Assembly (NCBI GenBank): GCA_020342235.1
Contig: CP073219.1
Location: 558,001-622,000, forward strand
DNA: 64,000 nucleotides
DNA from: Saccharomycopsis phalli
Lineage: Eukaryota; Ascomycota; Saccharomycetes; Ascoideales; Saccharomycopsidaceae
Direction of reading: 5' to 3'
Shown: piece after piece, positions 1-8,412 of the stretch
Layout: each line of letters opens with the position of its first letter
Numbering within the stretch: position 1 is the stretch's first letter
Translations under genes and position numbers: made by a program
Notes under the pieces: model-generated
Seen by the model: the letters and a program-made list of their open reading frames with translations, nothing else
Database searches by the model: none
Told to the model about the DNA's origin: nothing

Positions 1-1
1 C

Positions 2-2179
2 AGAACTTTTTTAGCATGGGTCTATAATGAACCGTTTGTATTAGAGCATGCTAGGCTGAATGTGTCATTCATTACCAAGTTTGCCTTTTTCTTGAACACG
101 CTCAGTCAAATGTTCCCAAATGAAGGACGCTTCTTGCATCGTAATATGCGGTTTCGTTACTTTCATGAGGATGTTGAGTTGAAAGAATTTGTGCCCATTG
201 GAAATTTTTTTAAAGACTTCAGAGACTCTTGGATTAACGAGTCCGAATACAGTAACATTCGGCTAAATGGTGGCCTCGCTATTGACAGTAAGACCAGAGA
301 AGACTTAGAGTGGAGCAATTTGAATATTCTCCGGGATGAGGACTTGTCAAGAATCTACGCTATTGGCTGGTTAGGTAAGAAGATAGTAGTAGACAATGTG
401 GTTGGCATCAAATATAATGCTCACTCCAAGGTTTTTGAATTGTTTGATTTCATCCATGACATCTTTGTTAGCAGGTTTGAAATTTCTCATGATGCTGAGA
501 TAGTTGAATATCACAACCTGGATACTGTTAACAAAATTATAAAGATGAATACCTTTGTTGATGTGGACTTTAAGGAAGAAAAATCAAAAGGCAAAGGGAA
601 GGCACTCAGAAAAGTCAGAGGACTGAGAATGGCAGGCACCTCACCAGAAGCAAAGGGTTTAGCCAAGAGGAAATTAAAGAGAAGAGCTGTTGAACCCAAA
701 TATTCAGCGGATATTCAGACTATTAACAATGGCGGCAAGAATGCTAATCTACCAAAGGAGGAAAATTTTGATTCTGCAAAGGAAGAACTTTGTAATTTTG
801 CAAAGGAAGAAGTTCTCCGTGTTACGAAGGAAGAAGTTCTCCATGTTGCAAAGGAGGAAGATTTCGATATTATGAAGGCAGGAGCTCTTGATGTTGCAAA
901 GGCAGAAGCTTTTGATGTTGCAAAGGAAGAAGTTCTTGATATAGCAAAGGAAGAAGTTCTTGATATAGCAAAGGAATATGTTCTCGATGTTGCAAAGGAA
1001 GATATTTTTGTTGTTGAAATGGAGGACCTGCTCGATTTTACAAAGGAGGAAAGTGACAATGTTGAAATGGAGGAAAGTGACAACGTTGAAAAGGAGGAGC
1101 TTCTAGTTGTTGCAAAGGAACAAGCCGACAATGTTGAAAAGGAGCAACTTCTCTGTGTTACAAAGGAACAAGAGGATACTTTTAAAAAGGAAGAACTTTT
1201 GGATTTTACAGAGAAAGAAGTTGACAATGTTAAAAAGGAAGAACTATTTGATGCTGCGAAGGAGGAGCTTGTTAATATTGAAATGGAAAAACTTCCTGAT
1301 ATTATAAAAGAAGAAGTTGTCAATGTTAAAAAGGAAGAACTTATCTGTGTTACAAAGGAACAAATTGACAGTGTTGACAAGGAGGAAGTTGATAATGTTG
1401 TAAAGGAAGAAGTTCACGATGATATAGAGAATGAACTTCACGATGTTGCAAAGGAAGATGAATGCAATAAACCCGAAGATTATTCATTGCCTCAGGATAT
1501 ATTCATTATAGAAAAATCAGGAGCCCATAAAACCGCACCTAATGGGGTTTCTGAGAAGGGAATTAATCAGAATTCCGATAATTTCATGATAGAAAGTGAA
1601 TCATTGATAGAGAGTGGAAATGGATTGGAGAATGTATCTAAAAGTTTTGCGAAAGAAAAAGAGGAATCTTTGAGTGATGGAGATACGCTATCGATGCACG
1701 ATAAATCCCAACAAGAAAATGGTGAGGACAACTGGGATTACGCCGAAAATGATCAAAGCGAGGACTCTAAATACCACAGCATGGTTAATTCTTTGCTAGA
1801 TGATGACTCGTCTGTATTTACACCAATGAATTTTGATTCTTCCCAGCCCTTGTCCTATCTGTTACCTTCCAGAGGCGTGTCTTTGATCAGTTCAAATAAT
1901 ATTTGGTCAAACACCATCAGTTCAAGTAAACCTGATCTTAGTTCATTAAGTGCGGGTACTGCTATGATGTCTGTTTCCCTGGTTGTCTCTGGTACCGCTA
2001 TTTCATCGGCGAATTCCTCTTTTTCTTCGCAGTCTCTTGCCCAATGTTCTTTTGGACAACCTGGGTTTTCATTTCTGCCAAAGCCGTTACCACCCAAGAG
2101 TACAAGTAAGAAGAAAGTATTCACGTTGGAAGAAATAGAGCTGGATATGCTTAACAAGAGACCCAAAAAGAATCTATAG
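2..2179 (+). CDS. Est1/Ebs1-like protein, C-terminal part (5' end outside window)
   Basis: The frame is open from base 2 with no ATG at its left edge, so the gene starts before the window. The first 140 residues resemble the C-terminal domain of the Est1/Ebs1/SMG7 family, which acts in telomerase recruitment or mRNA decay. I see an FLAWVYNEP start, a FLNTLSQMFP helix and HEDVELKEFVPIGNFF, which matches the family's (L)PED-x-L-x-G-F-x-P-L element. A basic stretch (KSKGKGKALRKVRG) follows. Then comes an unusual array of about 29 octapeptides of the form KEEVLDVA (755-1450), and finally a Ser-rich tail ending in FTLEEIELDMLNKRPKKNL. The family call rests on the first domain only; Est1 and Ebs1 cannot be told apart here. 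The repeat array is not a family feature that I know of. Confidence 0.6.
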   Translation, partial: RTFLAWVYNEPFVLEHARLNVSFITKFAFFLNTLSQMFPNEGRFLHRNMRFRYFHEDVELKEFVPIGNFFKDFRDSWINESEYSNIRLNGGLAIDSKTREDLEWSNLNILRDEDLSRIYAIGWLGKKIVVDNVVGIKYNAHSKVFELFDFIHDIFVSRFEISHDAEIVEYHNLDTVNKIIKMNTFVDVDFKEEKSKGKGKALRKVRGLRMAGTSPEAKGLAKRKLKRRAVEPKYSADIQTINNGGKNANLPKEENFDSAKEELCNFAKEEVLRVTKEEVLHVAKEEDFDIMKAGALDVAKAEAFDVAKEEVLDIAKEEVLDIAKEYVLDVAKEDIFVVEMEDLLDFTKEESDNVEMEESDNVEKEELLVVAKEQADNVEKEQLLCVTKEQEDTFKKEELLDFTEKEVDNVKKEELFDAAKEELVNIEMEKLPDIIKEEVVNVKKEELICVTKEQIDSVDKEEVDNVVKEEVHDDIENELHDVAKEDECNKPEDYSLPQDIFIIEKSGAHKTAPNGVSEKGINQNSDNFMIESESLIESGNGLENVSKSFAKEKEESLSDGDTLSMHDKSQQENGEDNWDYAENDQSEDSKYHSMVNSLLDDDSSVFTPMNFDSSQPLSYLLPSRGVSLISSNNIWSNTISSSKPDLSSLSAGTAMMSVSLVVSGTAISSANSSFSSQSLAQCSFGQPGFSFLPKPLPPKSTSKKKVFTLEEIELDMLNKRPKKNL
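755..1450 (+). repeat. 24-bp coding repeat, about 29 degenerate copies
   Basis: An octapeptide such as KEEVLDIA, KEELLVVA or KEEVDNVV recurs about 29 times in a row in the Est1/Ebs1-like protein. The first two or three positions are nearly always K-E-E or M-E-E. The fourth to eighth positions mix hydrophobic residues with D or N. Copies differ at many sites, though KEEVLDIA occurs twice in a row. The unit is a multiple of three, so length change keeps the frame. Confidence 0.9.
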
Positions 2180-2321
2180 ATTTAAATAGGGCTGCTGTTT
2201 GTCCAAGTGATCTGGATGATACCCCAATGGAAAGCCGCGCTGGAAGTTGAGTGGGTGAGTTTTTACTGCTGTGAACAATTTAGTTTACGGGTGATAGACA
2301 GATGTGTACATGTTTTGTGGA

Positions 2322-2470
2322 TTGTTTAATAATTACCTCGTTAATAATTACCTCGTTAATAATTACCTCGTTGATTGTTTTAATTATAGCCTAGTAGATT
2401 ACGTAATGATTACCTCGCTGATTGTTTAATTATAGCCTAGTAGATTACGTAATAATTACCTCGTTGATAG
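2322..2470. repeat. Nested tandem repeats between the Est1-like gene and MIR1
   Basis: The core TAATAATTACCTCGT (15 bp) occurs about three times head to tail. It is followed by two copies of a longer unit of about 55-60 bp that contains ATTACCTCG, TTGATTGTTT-like sequence and AATTATAGCCTAGTAGATTA. The stretch lies in the 496-bp space between the stop at 2179 and the MIR1 start at 2676. I see no gene in that space. Confidence 0.8.
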
Positions 2471-2479
2471 TTATAGTAA

Positions 2480-2542
2480 CACGTGCTCGTGTGGAAGACG
2501 ACTTTCCCCGATGCAGTGCCTCGCAGAATATCCGACCAATCA
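2480..2542 (+). promoter_or_regulatory. Candidate MIR1 promoter elements: CACGTG and CCAAT boxes
   Basis: A CACGTG E-box at 2480-2485 and ACCAATCA at 2535-2542 lie 190 and 135 bp before the MIR1 ATG. CACGTG is the core bound by Pho4/Cbf1-type factors. CCAATCA fits the HAP complex site of respiratory genes. Both assignments are inferred from motif and position only. Confidence 0.35.
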
Positions 2543-2675
2543 GACGCATAGCAGTTGTGTTTGGACCAGTCACGGGTTCATTTGAAATTTTTCTTTAAAT
2601 CAAGATCATAGGCGTTTCTTCTTTTTCATCAACATCCTGTGTTAGGAATTTACATACAAGAAACTATATCCCAAT

Positions 2676-3593
2676 ATGTCTAATAACGTTCCAGACTTTA
2701 CTGTTTCTGACTACGCCAAGTTTGCTTTGGCTGGTGCTATTGGATGTGGTGTCACCCACGGTGCCATGACTCCTATTGATGTTATCAAGACCAGAATTCA
2801 ATTGGAGCCAACCATTTACAAGTCCATGGGACAGTCTGCTAAGAAGATTGTCGGTGAGGAAGGTGCCGGTGCCTTGTTGACTGGTTTGGGGCCAACTGTT
2901 TTGGGATACTCTATGCAGGGTGCCTTCAAGTTTGGTGGTTACGAGTTGTTCAAGAAGGCGTTCATTGACGTCTTGGGATACGACACTGCTGCTCAATACA
3001 AGAACAGTGTTTACATTGGTTCTTCTGCCATTGCCGAGTTTTTCGCTGACATTGCCTTGTGTCCTTTGGAGGCTACCAGAATCAGATTGGTGTCGCAACC
3101 TACCTTTGCCTCTGGTTTGATTGGTGGATTTGCCAGAATCGCTAGAGAGGAGGGTGTTGGATCTTTCTACAACGGATTCACTCCAATCTTGTTCAAGCAA
3201 ATTCCATACAACATTGCCAAGTTCTTGACCTTTGAGAGAGCCTCCGAGGCTATCTTTGCTGTTGCTCCACCAAAGAACGAATTGTCTTCTGCTACTCTTA
3301 CTGGTATTAACTTGCTTTCTGGTGTTATTGCTGGATGTGCTGCTGCTATTATTTCCCAACCAGCCGACACTTTGTTGTCCAAGGTTAACAAGACCAAGAA
3401 GGCTCCAGGACAATCTACCATTGGTTTGTTGGGTCAATTGGCTGGTGAATTGGGTGTCAAGGGTTCGTTCGCTGGATTGCCAACTCGTTTGGTCATGGTC
3501 GGTACCTTGACCTCGTTGCAGTTCACCATCTACGGCCAATTGAAGTCTGCTCTTAATACTCCACCAGCTGTTGACTTGAGCGCCAAGAACTAA
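2676..3593 (+). CDS. MIR1: Mitochondrial phosphate carrier
   Basis: A protein of 305 aa with the three repeats of the mitochondrial carrier family. The signatures are PIDVIKTR (about residue 33), PLEATRIR (about 130) and PADTLLSK (about 229). The third lacks the usual basic residue after the acidic one, as is normal for phosphate carriers. The overall sequence (for example [15 protein letters not shown] and [13 protein letters not shown]) is that of Mir1/PiC, which imports phosphate with protons across the inner membrane for ATP synthesis. Codon use is strongly biased (TTG, GGT, CCA, AGA) and I found no in-frame CTG, as expected for a highly expressed gene. The antisense strand is largely open only because of this bias. 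The ATG at 2676 has an A-rich leader and gives the normal family length. Confidence 0.95.
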   Translation: MSNNVPDFTVSDYAKFALAGAIGCGVTHGAMTPIDVIKTRIQLEPTIYKSMGQSAKKIVGEEGAGALLTGLGPTVLGYSMQGAFKFGGYELFKKAFIDVLGYDTAAQYKNSVYIGSSAIAEFFADIALCPLEATRIRLVSQPTFASGLIGGFARIAREEGVGSFYNGFTPILFKQIPYNIAKFLTFERASEAIFAVAPPKNELSSATLTGINLLSGVIAGCAAAIISQPADTLLSKVNKTKKAPGQSTIGLLGQLAGELGVKGSFAGLPTRLVMVGTLTSLQFTIYGQLKSALNTPPAVDLSAKN

Positions 3594-3684
3594 GGAGCCG
3601 ATTAGCGACTTACATTACTATCTTGTTCATAGATGTTTAGTGCACCTACCTAATGCCAATATTCTGAATGAACGCAACGTGTGT

Positions 3685-4446
3685 TCATGTGGACTTATCT
3701 ATCATACTAGCCGTACTAGCCCGTTTCTTGGCTATAGCTTGCTTCCGTAGTGCCCTCAAGTCTGGTGGCGGGTCTTCCAAGTTAATTTCCCGTCTCAACT
3801 CCTGTATGTCCTTGTCGAGGATCTTTTCCCAGTATATGTTGATCAACGGCTTGCAGTTGAACCCGTTGGAAAAGCACCACGGGTAGTAAATACTCAATAG
3901 ACGTGCCCGCTGCTTCTTGCTGAGCTTCCACGGGGATATTAGTGCTCCAATTCCCGCAAAAGGAAGTCCAAAGTTGGCAAATTCAAACGCCTTGATTGCA
4001 ATCTCGCCCTCCAAGACAACCGGCAATCCGGCCACGGCATGGTGAAAATCATGACACTCGCGGTATCTTTGGAAGATGTAGGCCAATTCCTCGTCGTCTA
4101 TGAAGTGCACTGGCTCTCTGGTGTCGGGACTCACATCTTCCTTCTCTAGCCACTTGTAGTAGGTGTTCCCGACGGTGTTGTCCGGTAGGCTTTTCAAGTA
4201 ATTCAAATTAAGGCTGTCGGACGTGATCCGCGGTCTCTCGCGAAGGATCTGTCTGCCTGTAGCATCGCTCAACATTTGGTTCCGCACCTTGTTGAGAATC
4301 GGCTCGTATGCGGTTATCTCGCCAATGCCAGTAATATAGTTGTTGTTTTCCGGGTGGAATGTGGCGCCCCAGCCACAGGCCACGGTCATGAGTGCCCTGT
4401 CTATCAATCTTAGGGGAATGTGGGTCGGATAGTTCTTCACCAGCAT
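3685..4446 (-). CDS. COQ4: Coenzyme Q assembly protein Coq4 (start uncertain)
   Basis: The protein matches Coq4 throughout, from YPTHIPLRLIDRALMT to the C terminus. It contains the zinc-ligand motif HDxxH-x11-E as HDFHH...E, plus SPDTREPVHFIDD, CKPLINIYWE and LPPDLR-like PPPDLRALRK. Coq4 works on the matrix side of the inner membrane in the ubiquinone biosynthetic complex. The only ATG in frame before the conserved part is at 4446, which gives 253 aa and no clear mitochondrial presequence. The frame stays open upstream to about position 4565 without an ATG. That extension contains a basic, Ser-containing stretch (VRASGLFPNRGVITLSKK), so the real N terminus may come from a non-ATG start or an unseen upstream exon. 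The gene is divergent from CDD1, with 142 bp between the two ATGs. Confidence 0.9.
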   Translation of the reverse strand: MLVKNYPTHIPLRLIDRALMTVACGWGATFHPENNNYITGIGEITAYEPILNKVRNQMLSDATGRQILRERPRITSDSLNLNYLKSLPDNTVGNTYYKWLEKEDVSPDTREPVHFIDDEELAYIFQRYRECHDFHHAVAGLPVVLEGEIAIKAFEFANFGLPFAGIGALISPWKLSKKQRARLLSIYYPWCFSNGFNCKPLINIYWEKILDKDIQELRREINLEDPPPDLRALRKQAIAKKRASTASMIDKST

Positions 4447-4588
4447 CGTTGGTGGAGTAATTTTCTTGGATAGTGTGATGACGCCCCGGTTTGGAAAAAG
4501 CCCAGACGCACGCACATGTGAGTCGCTATCAGACCGGATCGAGTTTTCTTGCTTGTCTCTTTTCCACTAATATTTTTTGTTTCCTGGA

Positions 4589-5104
4589 ATGTCGTCGGAA
4601 ATCTTGCCAACGGACAAGTCGATTGTCCACTACGATCACCGTGAATTGACCAATGAAGAGTTTGAGCAATTGAAATCGCACACCATCAAAGGTACGTCTG
4701 CCCTCTATGCCATTATCTACTAACCTCCAGCCAAGGAGTTGTCGTACTCTCCGTACTCCAATTTCCGTGTGGGTGCCGCGGTCTTGACCCAGTCCGGGAA
4801 GTTTATCAATGGAGGAAACGTTGAGAACGCAAGCTATGGTGGATGTATCTGTGCGGAAAGAACCGCAATCGTACGAGCAGTTGCCGAAGGATATAGAAGC
4901 TTCCGGGCACTTGGGGTAAGCACCGACTTGAAGGACACAATCGGCAGTCCGTGTGGGATCTGCCGGCAGTTTATTAGAGAGTTTGGCGTGGACATTCCGG
5001 TGTTTTTGTTCAATGACAACGGGTCCAAGTACTTCAAATGCTACGTGCGGGACTTGTTGCCCTTGAGTTTTGGTCCTGCAGACTTGGGAAAACCGGAAAA
5101 TTAA
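4589..5104 (+). CDS. CDD1: Cytidine deaminase, one 39-nt intron
   Basis: The exons are 4589-4691 and 4731-5104, giving 158 aa. The intron 4692-4730 is only 39 nt. It has a GTACGT donor, a perfect TACTAAC branch site (4718-4724) and CCTCCAG at the end. Without splicing the frame stops inside it. Joining gives SHTIKAKELSYSPYSNFRVGAAV, the expected start of the deaminase fold (shown in two parts: SHTIKAKELSY and SPYSNFRVGAAV). Zinc ligands and the catalytic Glu are present in CAERTA (Cys75, Glu77) and PCGIC (Cys109, Cys112). The enzyme deaminates cytidine and deoxycytidine in pyrimidine salvage. About 30 residues precede the core. The gene converges on LIP2, with 66 bp between stops. Confidence 0.93.
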
Positions 5105-5170
5105 TACTAGTGTAATAAAACTCTATTTGATATGTAAGACGCGCGGCCGCTCCCCCTCGGAGAAACCGGC

Positions 5171-6157
5171 CTAGAGCATCTCCACAGTTCCATTGGTTGG
5201 CATCTCCGACTGACTCTCTAGAAAAGAAGCTCCATCGACATCGTAATGCTCCACTTTTGCAAACCCAAAGAGCCTTGCAAACTCCCGGGCAAACGAATAC
5301 CCGGCATCTCGTACACATGTCGCTACACCCAACTTCTCCAAGCTCGTGGTGCTGCTGCCCTCTACCCCACACATGGTGAAATGGTTCAAATATTCCAAGT
5401 CGGTGTTGACATTGATACTCACGCCGTGCGAGGTGATGCCCCGTCTCACGTGCACTCCGATGCTGGCAATCTTGGTGGTTTCGTCTATCCACACCCCAGT
5501 ATTGCTGGTTCTCTTGCCCACGATATTGTACGGAGCAGTAGTGATTCCCTTGAATGCTCGGCCGTCTTTCAAGGTATTGATGATACTTTGCTCAAGGCCA
5601 TTGACATAGCATCTTGCCGTCAACTTGGAGTCCCCTTTGTCGAAATTCTTCAAGTCTAAAATTGGGTAGCTCACCAATTGCCCCGGCCCATGGTACGTGA
5701 TTTGCCCGCCCCTGGAGGCCTGGCAAAAGTACGCGCCCTTGAAATCATAGAGCTCCTTCAATTTACTAACGTCGTGGCGTTTTTCTCGCTTGCCCCCGGT
5801 GTACACGGGCTTGAACTCAAACGTCAATAGCACGGGGTTTGGCCGTAGATCGGCCACGAGCTTATCTAAAAACTGCCGCTCATAGTCGCTGACCAGGGGC
5901 TGGCCGTTTTCGCCGGCCTCATAGTTGCCCGACTCGATCTTTGCCACTTGTCGCTTGACCTTGGCCTCGATTTGCTTAAAGTCCAAGTTCGCCCGGATAA
6001 ACCGCTCTTGAATGGTGAGGCCTAGTTCATATGGAATGAGAGTCGTGAAATGCAAATGACGGAGAGTCTTGGATAATTCCGGCTTGATCCTGATTGATTC
6101 GCATGCCTTGGTCGAATTGTACCGGATAGCCTGCGCCAACCTGTGGAAAATTGCCAT
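5171..6157 (-). CDS. LIP2: Lipoyl(octanoyl) transferase, mitochondrial
   Basis: A protein of 328 aa from the ATG at 6157. The LipB/Lip2 signature RGGQITYHGPGQLVSYPI is present. So are GVWIDETTKIASIGVHV with the catalytic Lys before IASIGVHV, SHGVSINVNTDL, and the catalytic Cys in the family's PCG position, here HFTMCG. The N terminus (MAIFHRLAQAIRYNSTKA) is basic and hydroxylated, as in a mitochondrial presequence. The enzyme moves octanoyl from acyl carrier protein to lipoate-dependent enzymes. An upstream extension of the frame has no ATG and ends at a stop, so 6157 is preferred. It lies 70 bp downstream of ERG12 on the same strand and is probably transcribed separately. Confidence 0.93.
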   Translation of the reverse strand: MAIFHRLAQAIRYNSTKACESIRIKPELSKTLRHLHFTTLIPYELGLTIQERFIRANLDFKQIEAKVKRQVAKIESGNYEAGENGQPLVSDYERQFLDKLVADLRPNPVLLTFEFKPVYTGGKREKRHDVSKLKELYDFKGAYFCQASRGGQITYHGPGQLVSYPILDLKNFDKGDSKLTARCYVNGLEQSIINTLKDGRAFKGITTAPYNIVGKRTSNTGVWIDETTKIASIGVHVRRGITSHGVSINVNTDLEYLNHFTMCGVEGSSTTSLEKLGVATCVRDAGYSFAREFARLFGFAKVEHYDVDGASFLESQSEMPTNGTVEML

Positions 6158-6227
6158 GTACAGCTTTTGCAAATCAAGTTTTTCATGCTACATTTGTCCT
6201 TGTATATTATTTCAAATAATACATAAA

Positions 6228-7621
6228 TTACCAGTACAGCCAGTTTGGCTTATGCATACCCACGGCCTTTTCAATTTCATCCTTCCCATTGAGAGACATT
6301 AAACTTTCCGCAGTGTACGACTCATTCGGCTCGCTAGGAACATACAACGCTACACCCTTTCCGCCCAACGTAGTCTCATAAGTCTCAAACCCTTTGTACT
6401 GAAACTTGTCCTTCAACTCATTTATCTGGGCCTCGCTGACCTCCTCCTTCAATAGCGTAATCGCGCAGCCTCCCCCGCCGGCACCCGTCAATTTGGTATC
6501 GCCAATCTCCAATTCGTCGCAGTACAATTTGACTCTCTCCAATGTTGGGTGCGACACCCCCAAGGCAACCAACAAGCCGTGGTTTATGCGGATCAACTCC
6601 CTGAACCGTTTCTTGGATACCTCGTCGAAGAACGGCCGGATCATTAGTTTGTATGCTTCGTTGGTCAAGTTCTCAATCGCATCAAGCATGGCTCCAGACG
6701 TATTCGGGAAATCCGTGACTAATGTCGACACCTTTCCTACCAAATGAGCAGTTCGTCGCGACTGTCTTGTGTTGGTAAGCAATAGTCTGAACGACGGGAA
6801 GTTTCTCATGGTGGTCCGAAGACTAGGTACAGAACTTTTCATCCGCTGGAACATCACTGCACCTCCATGGCACGCGACCGCATTATCAATACCAGATGGG
6901 TTCCCATGAATACATTTCTCGGCCATGAACGCCCACTCGTCAATGAAGTTGGACTCCTCCGAATCAACAGTGTTTAAATCATCGGACGAAAACCGCGCCT
7001 GCTTGATATGCCCTCCAAGTAAAGACAAGGCAGCAGAAAGACAGACCCCAACCGATGCCGATGAACCCAACCCAGCTCCGATTGGAAGCGTGGATCTCAC
7101 CGTGAACGTATGCCCTGGTATCTCCTTCGAGCACAAGTTCACGTAGAGATAAACAAACGCATACGCAGCACTATAATGAAAGGCACTCTTGACCGATACA
7201 AGCATCGCAGAAAGTGCCGACACAAGTTCCGGAACCAACTCTTCAGTCGACTTGTTGGACACCGTATCGGACTTGGACTGGTATCTCTTTACTGCCTCCC
7301 ATGGGAAGTCAGACACTTTCCACTGTTTGCTGAAGCCAATGTCAGGGAAGTTCAACGTCACAGTGTCTTTTGTAGTAGACTCAGAACTCACTAGAAGATA
7401 TGTTCTTAGAGATAAGGCGGCAGCAATAGCTGGCTATTAATGTTAGCAACAGATATAAAACAGCAGCTACAAAATAGCAGCTACAAAATAGCAGCTACAA
7501 AATAGCAGCTACAACGACTTACCTTTCCATACACTGCAGCGTGTTCGCCAAACAAAATCACCTTACCTGGTGCGGATACCATAAATGGAGTATCAATCTC
7601 CTTTGCTTCTGGTATAGTCAT
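6228..7621 (-). CDS. ERG12: Mevalonate kinase, one intron
   Basis: Exon 1 is 7621-7523 (33 codons) and exon 2 is 7433-6228, giving 434 aa. The 89-nt intron (7522-7434) has GTAAGT, a TGCTAAC branch site and ATTAATAG. Splicing gives FGEHAAVYGK|PAIAAALSLRTYLL, the exact mevalonate kinase N terminus, with VSAPGKVILFGEHA as its first motif. The GHMP ATP-binding motif PIGAGLGSSASVGV lies near residue 150 and KLTGAGGGGCAITL near 347. The enzyme phosphorylates mevalonate in the sterol/isoprenoid pathway. The intron contains four near-perfect 14-bp repeats. The gene is divergent from INO80 across about 790 bp. Confidence 0.96.
7457..7514. repeat. 14-bp tandem repeat inside the ERG12 intron
   Basis: The unit AAAATAGCAGCTAC occurs four times in a row, the first copy slightly different (AAAACAGCAGCTAC). 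It fills most of the space between the donor site and the branch site. The repeat accounts for this intron being about twice as long as the other introns in the window. Confidence 0.9.
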
Positions 7622-8412
7622 TGTTGATTAATTAATAGCTGCAAGAAAGGTACAACAATTATTCACTAGGCTGAAAAAACAAAGGTGTTTAAGCGATTCC
7701 AAGACGACCCCACTAAATGAATGATCTTCTCGTATACAGAAATATTTTTTCGTTTACCGAGATTTAAGTTTTCCAGGTATCTAGTCTCGTGCGATGCTTT
7801 GAAACTGAACAGTTACTGTAAAGGAGGAATAAACATCCAAATAAATATAAATTACAGTGCGATCATCAGATTTCCTTGTTAACAAACTTGCTGGCGCGTG
7901 TGGCAGCAAGTTATGCTTCTGCACTTTGCTCACCAGAAATACATGTATTTACACTAACAATTAAAAAGCGCTTATGAATATTAATGGGAAGGCTCTTGAT
8001 GAGTATAATCGCGGACCAATCTGGAAAGTTCGTGGCTTTGGGCTTCTCTGCTGTGATTGGCTGTATCGCAAAATGAAATGTTATTAGCGGGAATTTTTCA
8101 GATATAACGAAAACACGGCAAGAGGTGCGATCCAATCAAGACAGGATCGGGATACGCAAATTTTATGCCGCAGTAAAGTGTAAACAAATACTGAAAACTT
8201 CAATTAACACCATTGTAGAAAAACGATTGTAGAGGGGAAAAACTATCTAATATAACATTATTAATCTGTAGCTCAAGAAAGGAATTCGCAATAGCTAGGT
8301 TAACGTGAAAAAATAATTACACATACATTGACCACTAAGAAAAAGGAAAAAGCCAACAAAGACAAAGTGGCGAAAAAAAACGATTACACAAGTCAATGGC
8401 GGTGATAGAATC
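7622..8412. other. ERG12-INO80 divergent intergenic region
   Basis: This 791-bp region holds both promoters. CCAAT-like sequences occur near 8015 and 8130, and A-rich tracts lie just before the INO80 ATG. Open stretches such as 7911-8135 on the minus strand have no recognisable protein character. I see no RNA gene. Confidence 0.5.

Noticed and set aside
715-1380. 221-codon antisense frame in the octapeptide repeat
   Set aside because: The 24-bp repeat keeps every stop-free frame open. The sense frame continues a conserved domain, the antisense one does not.
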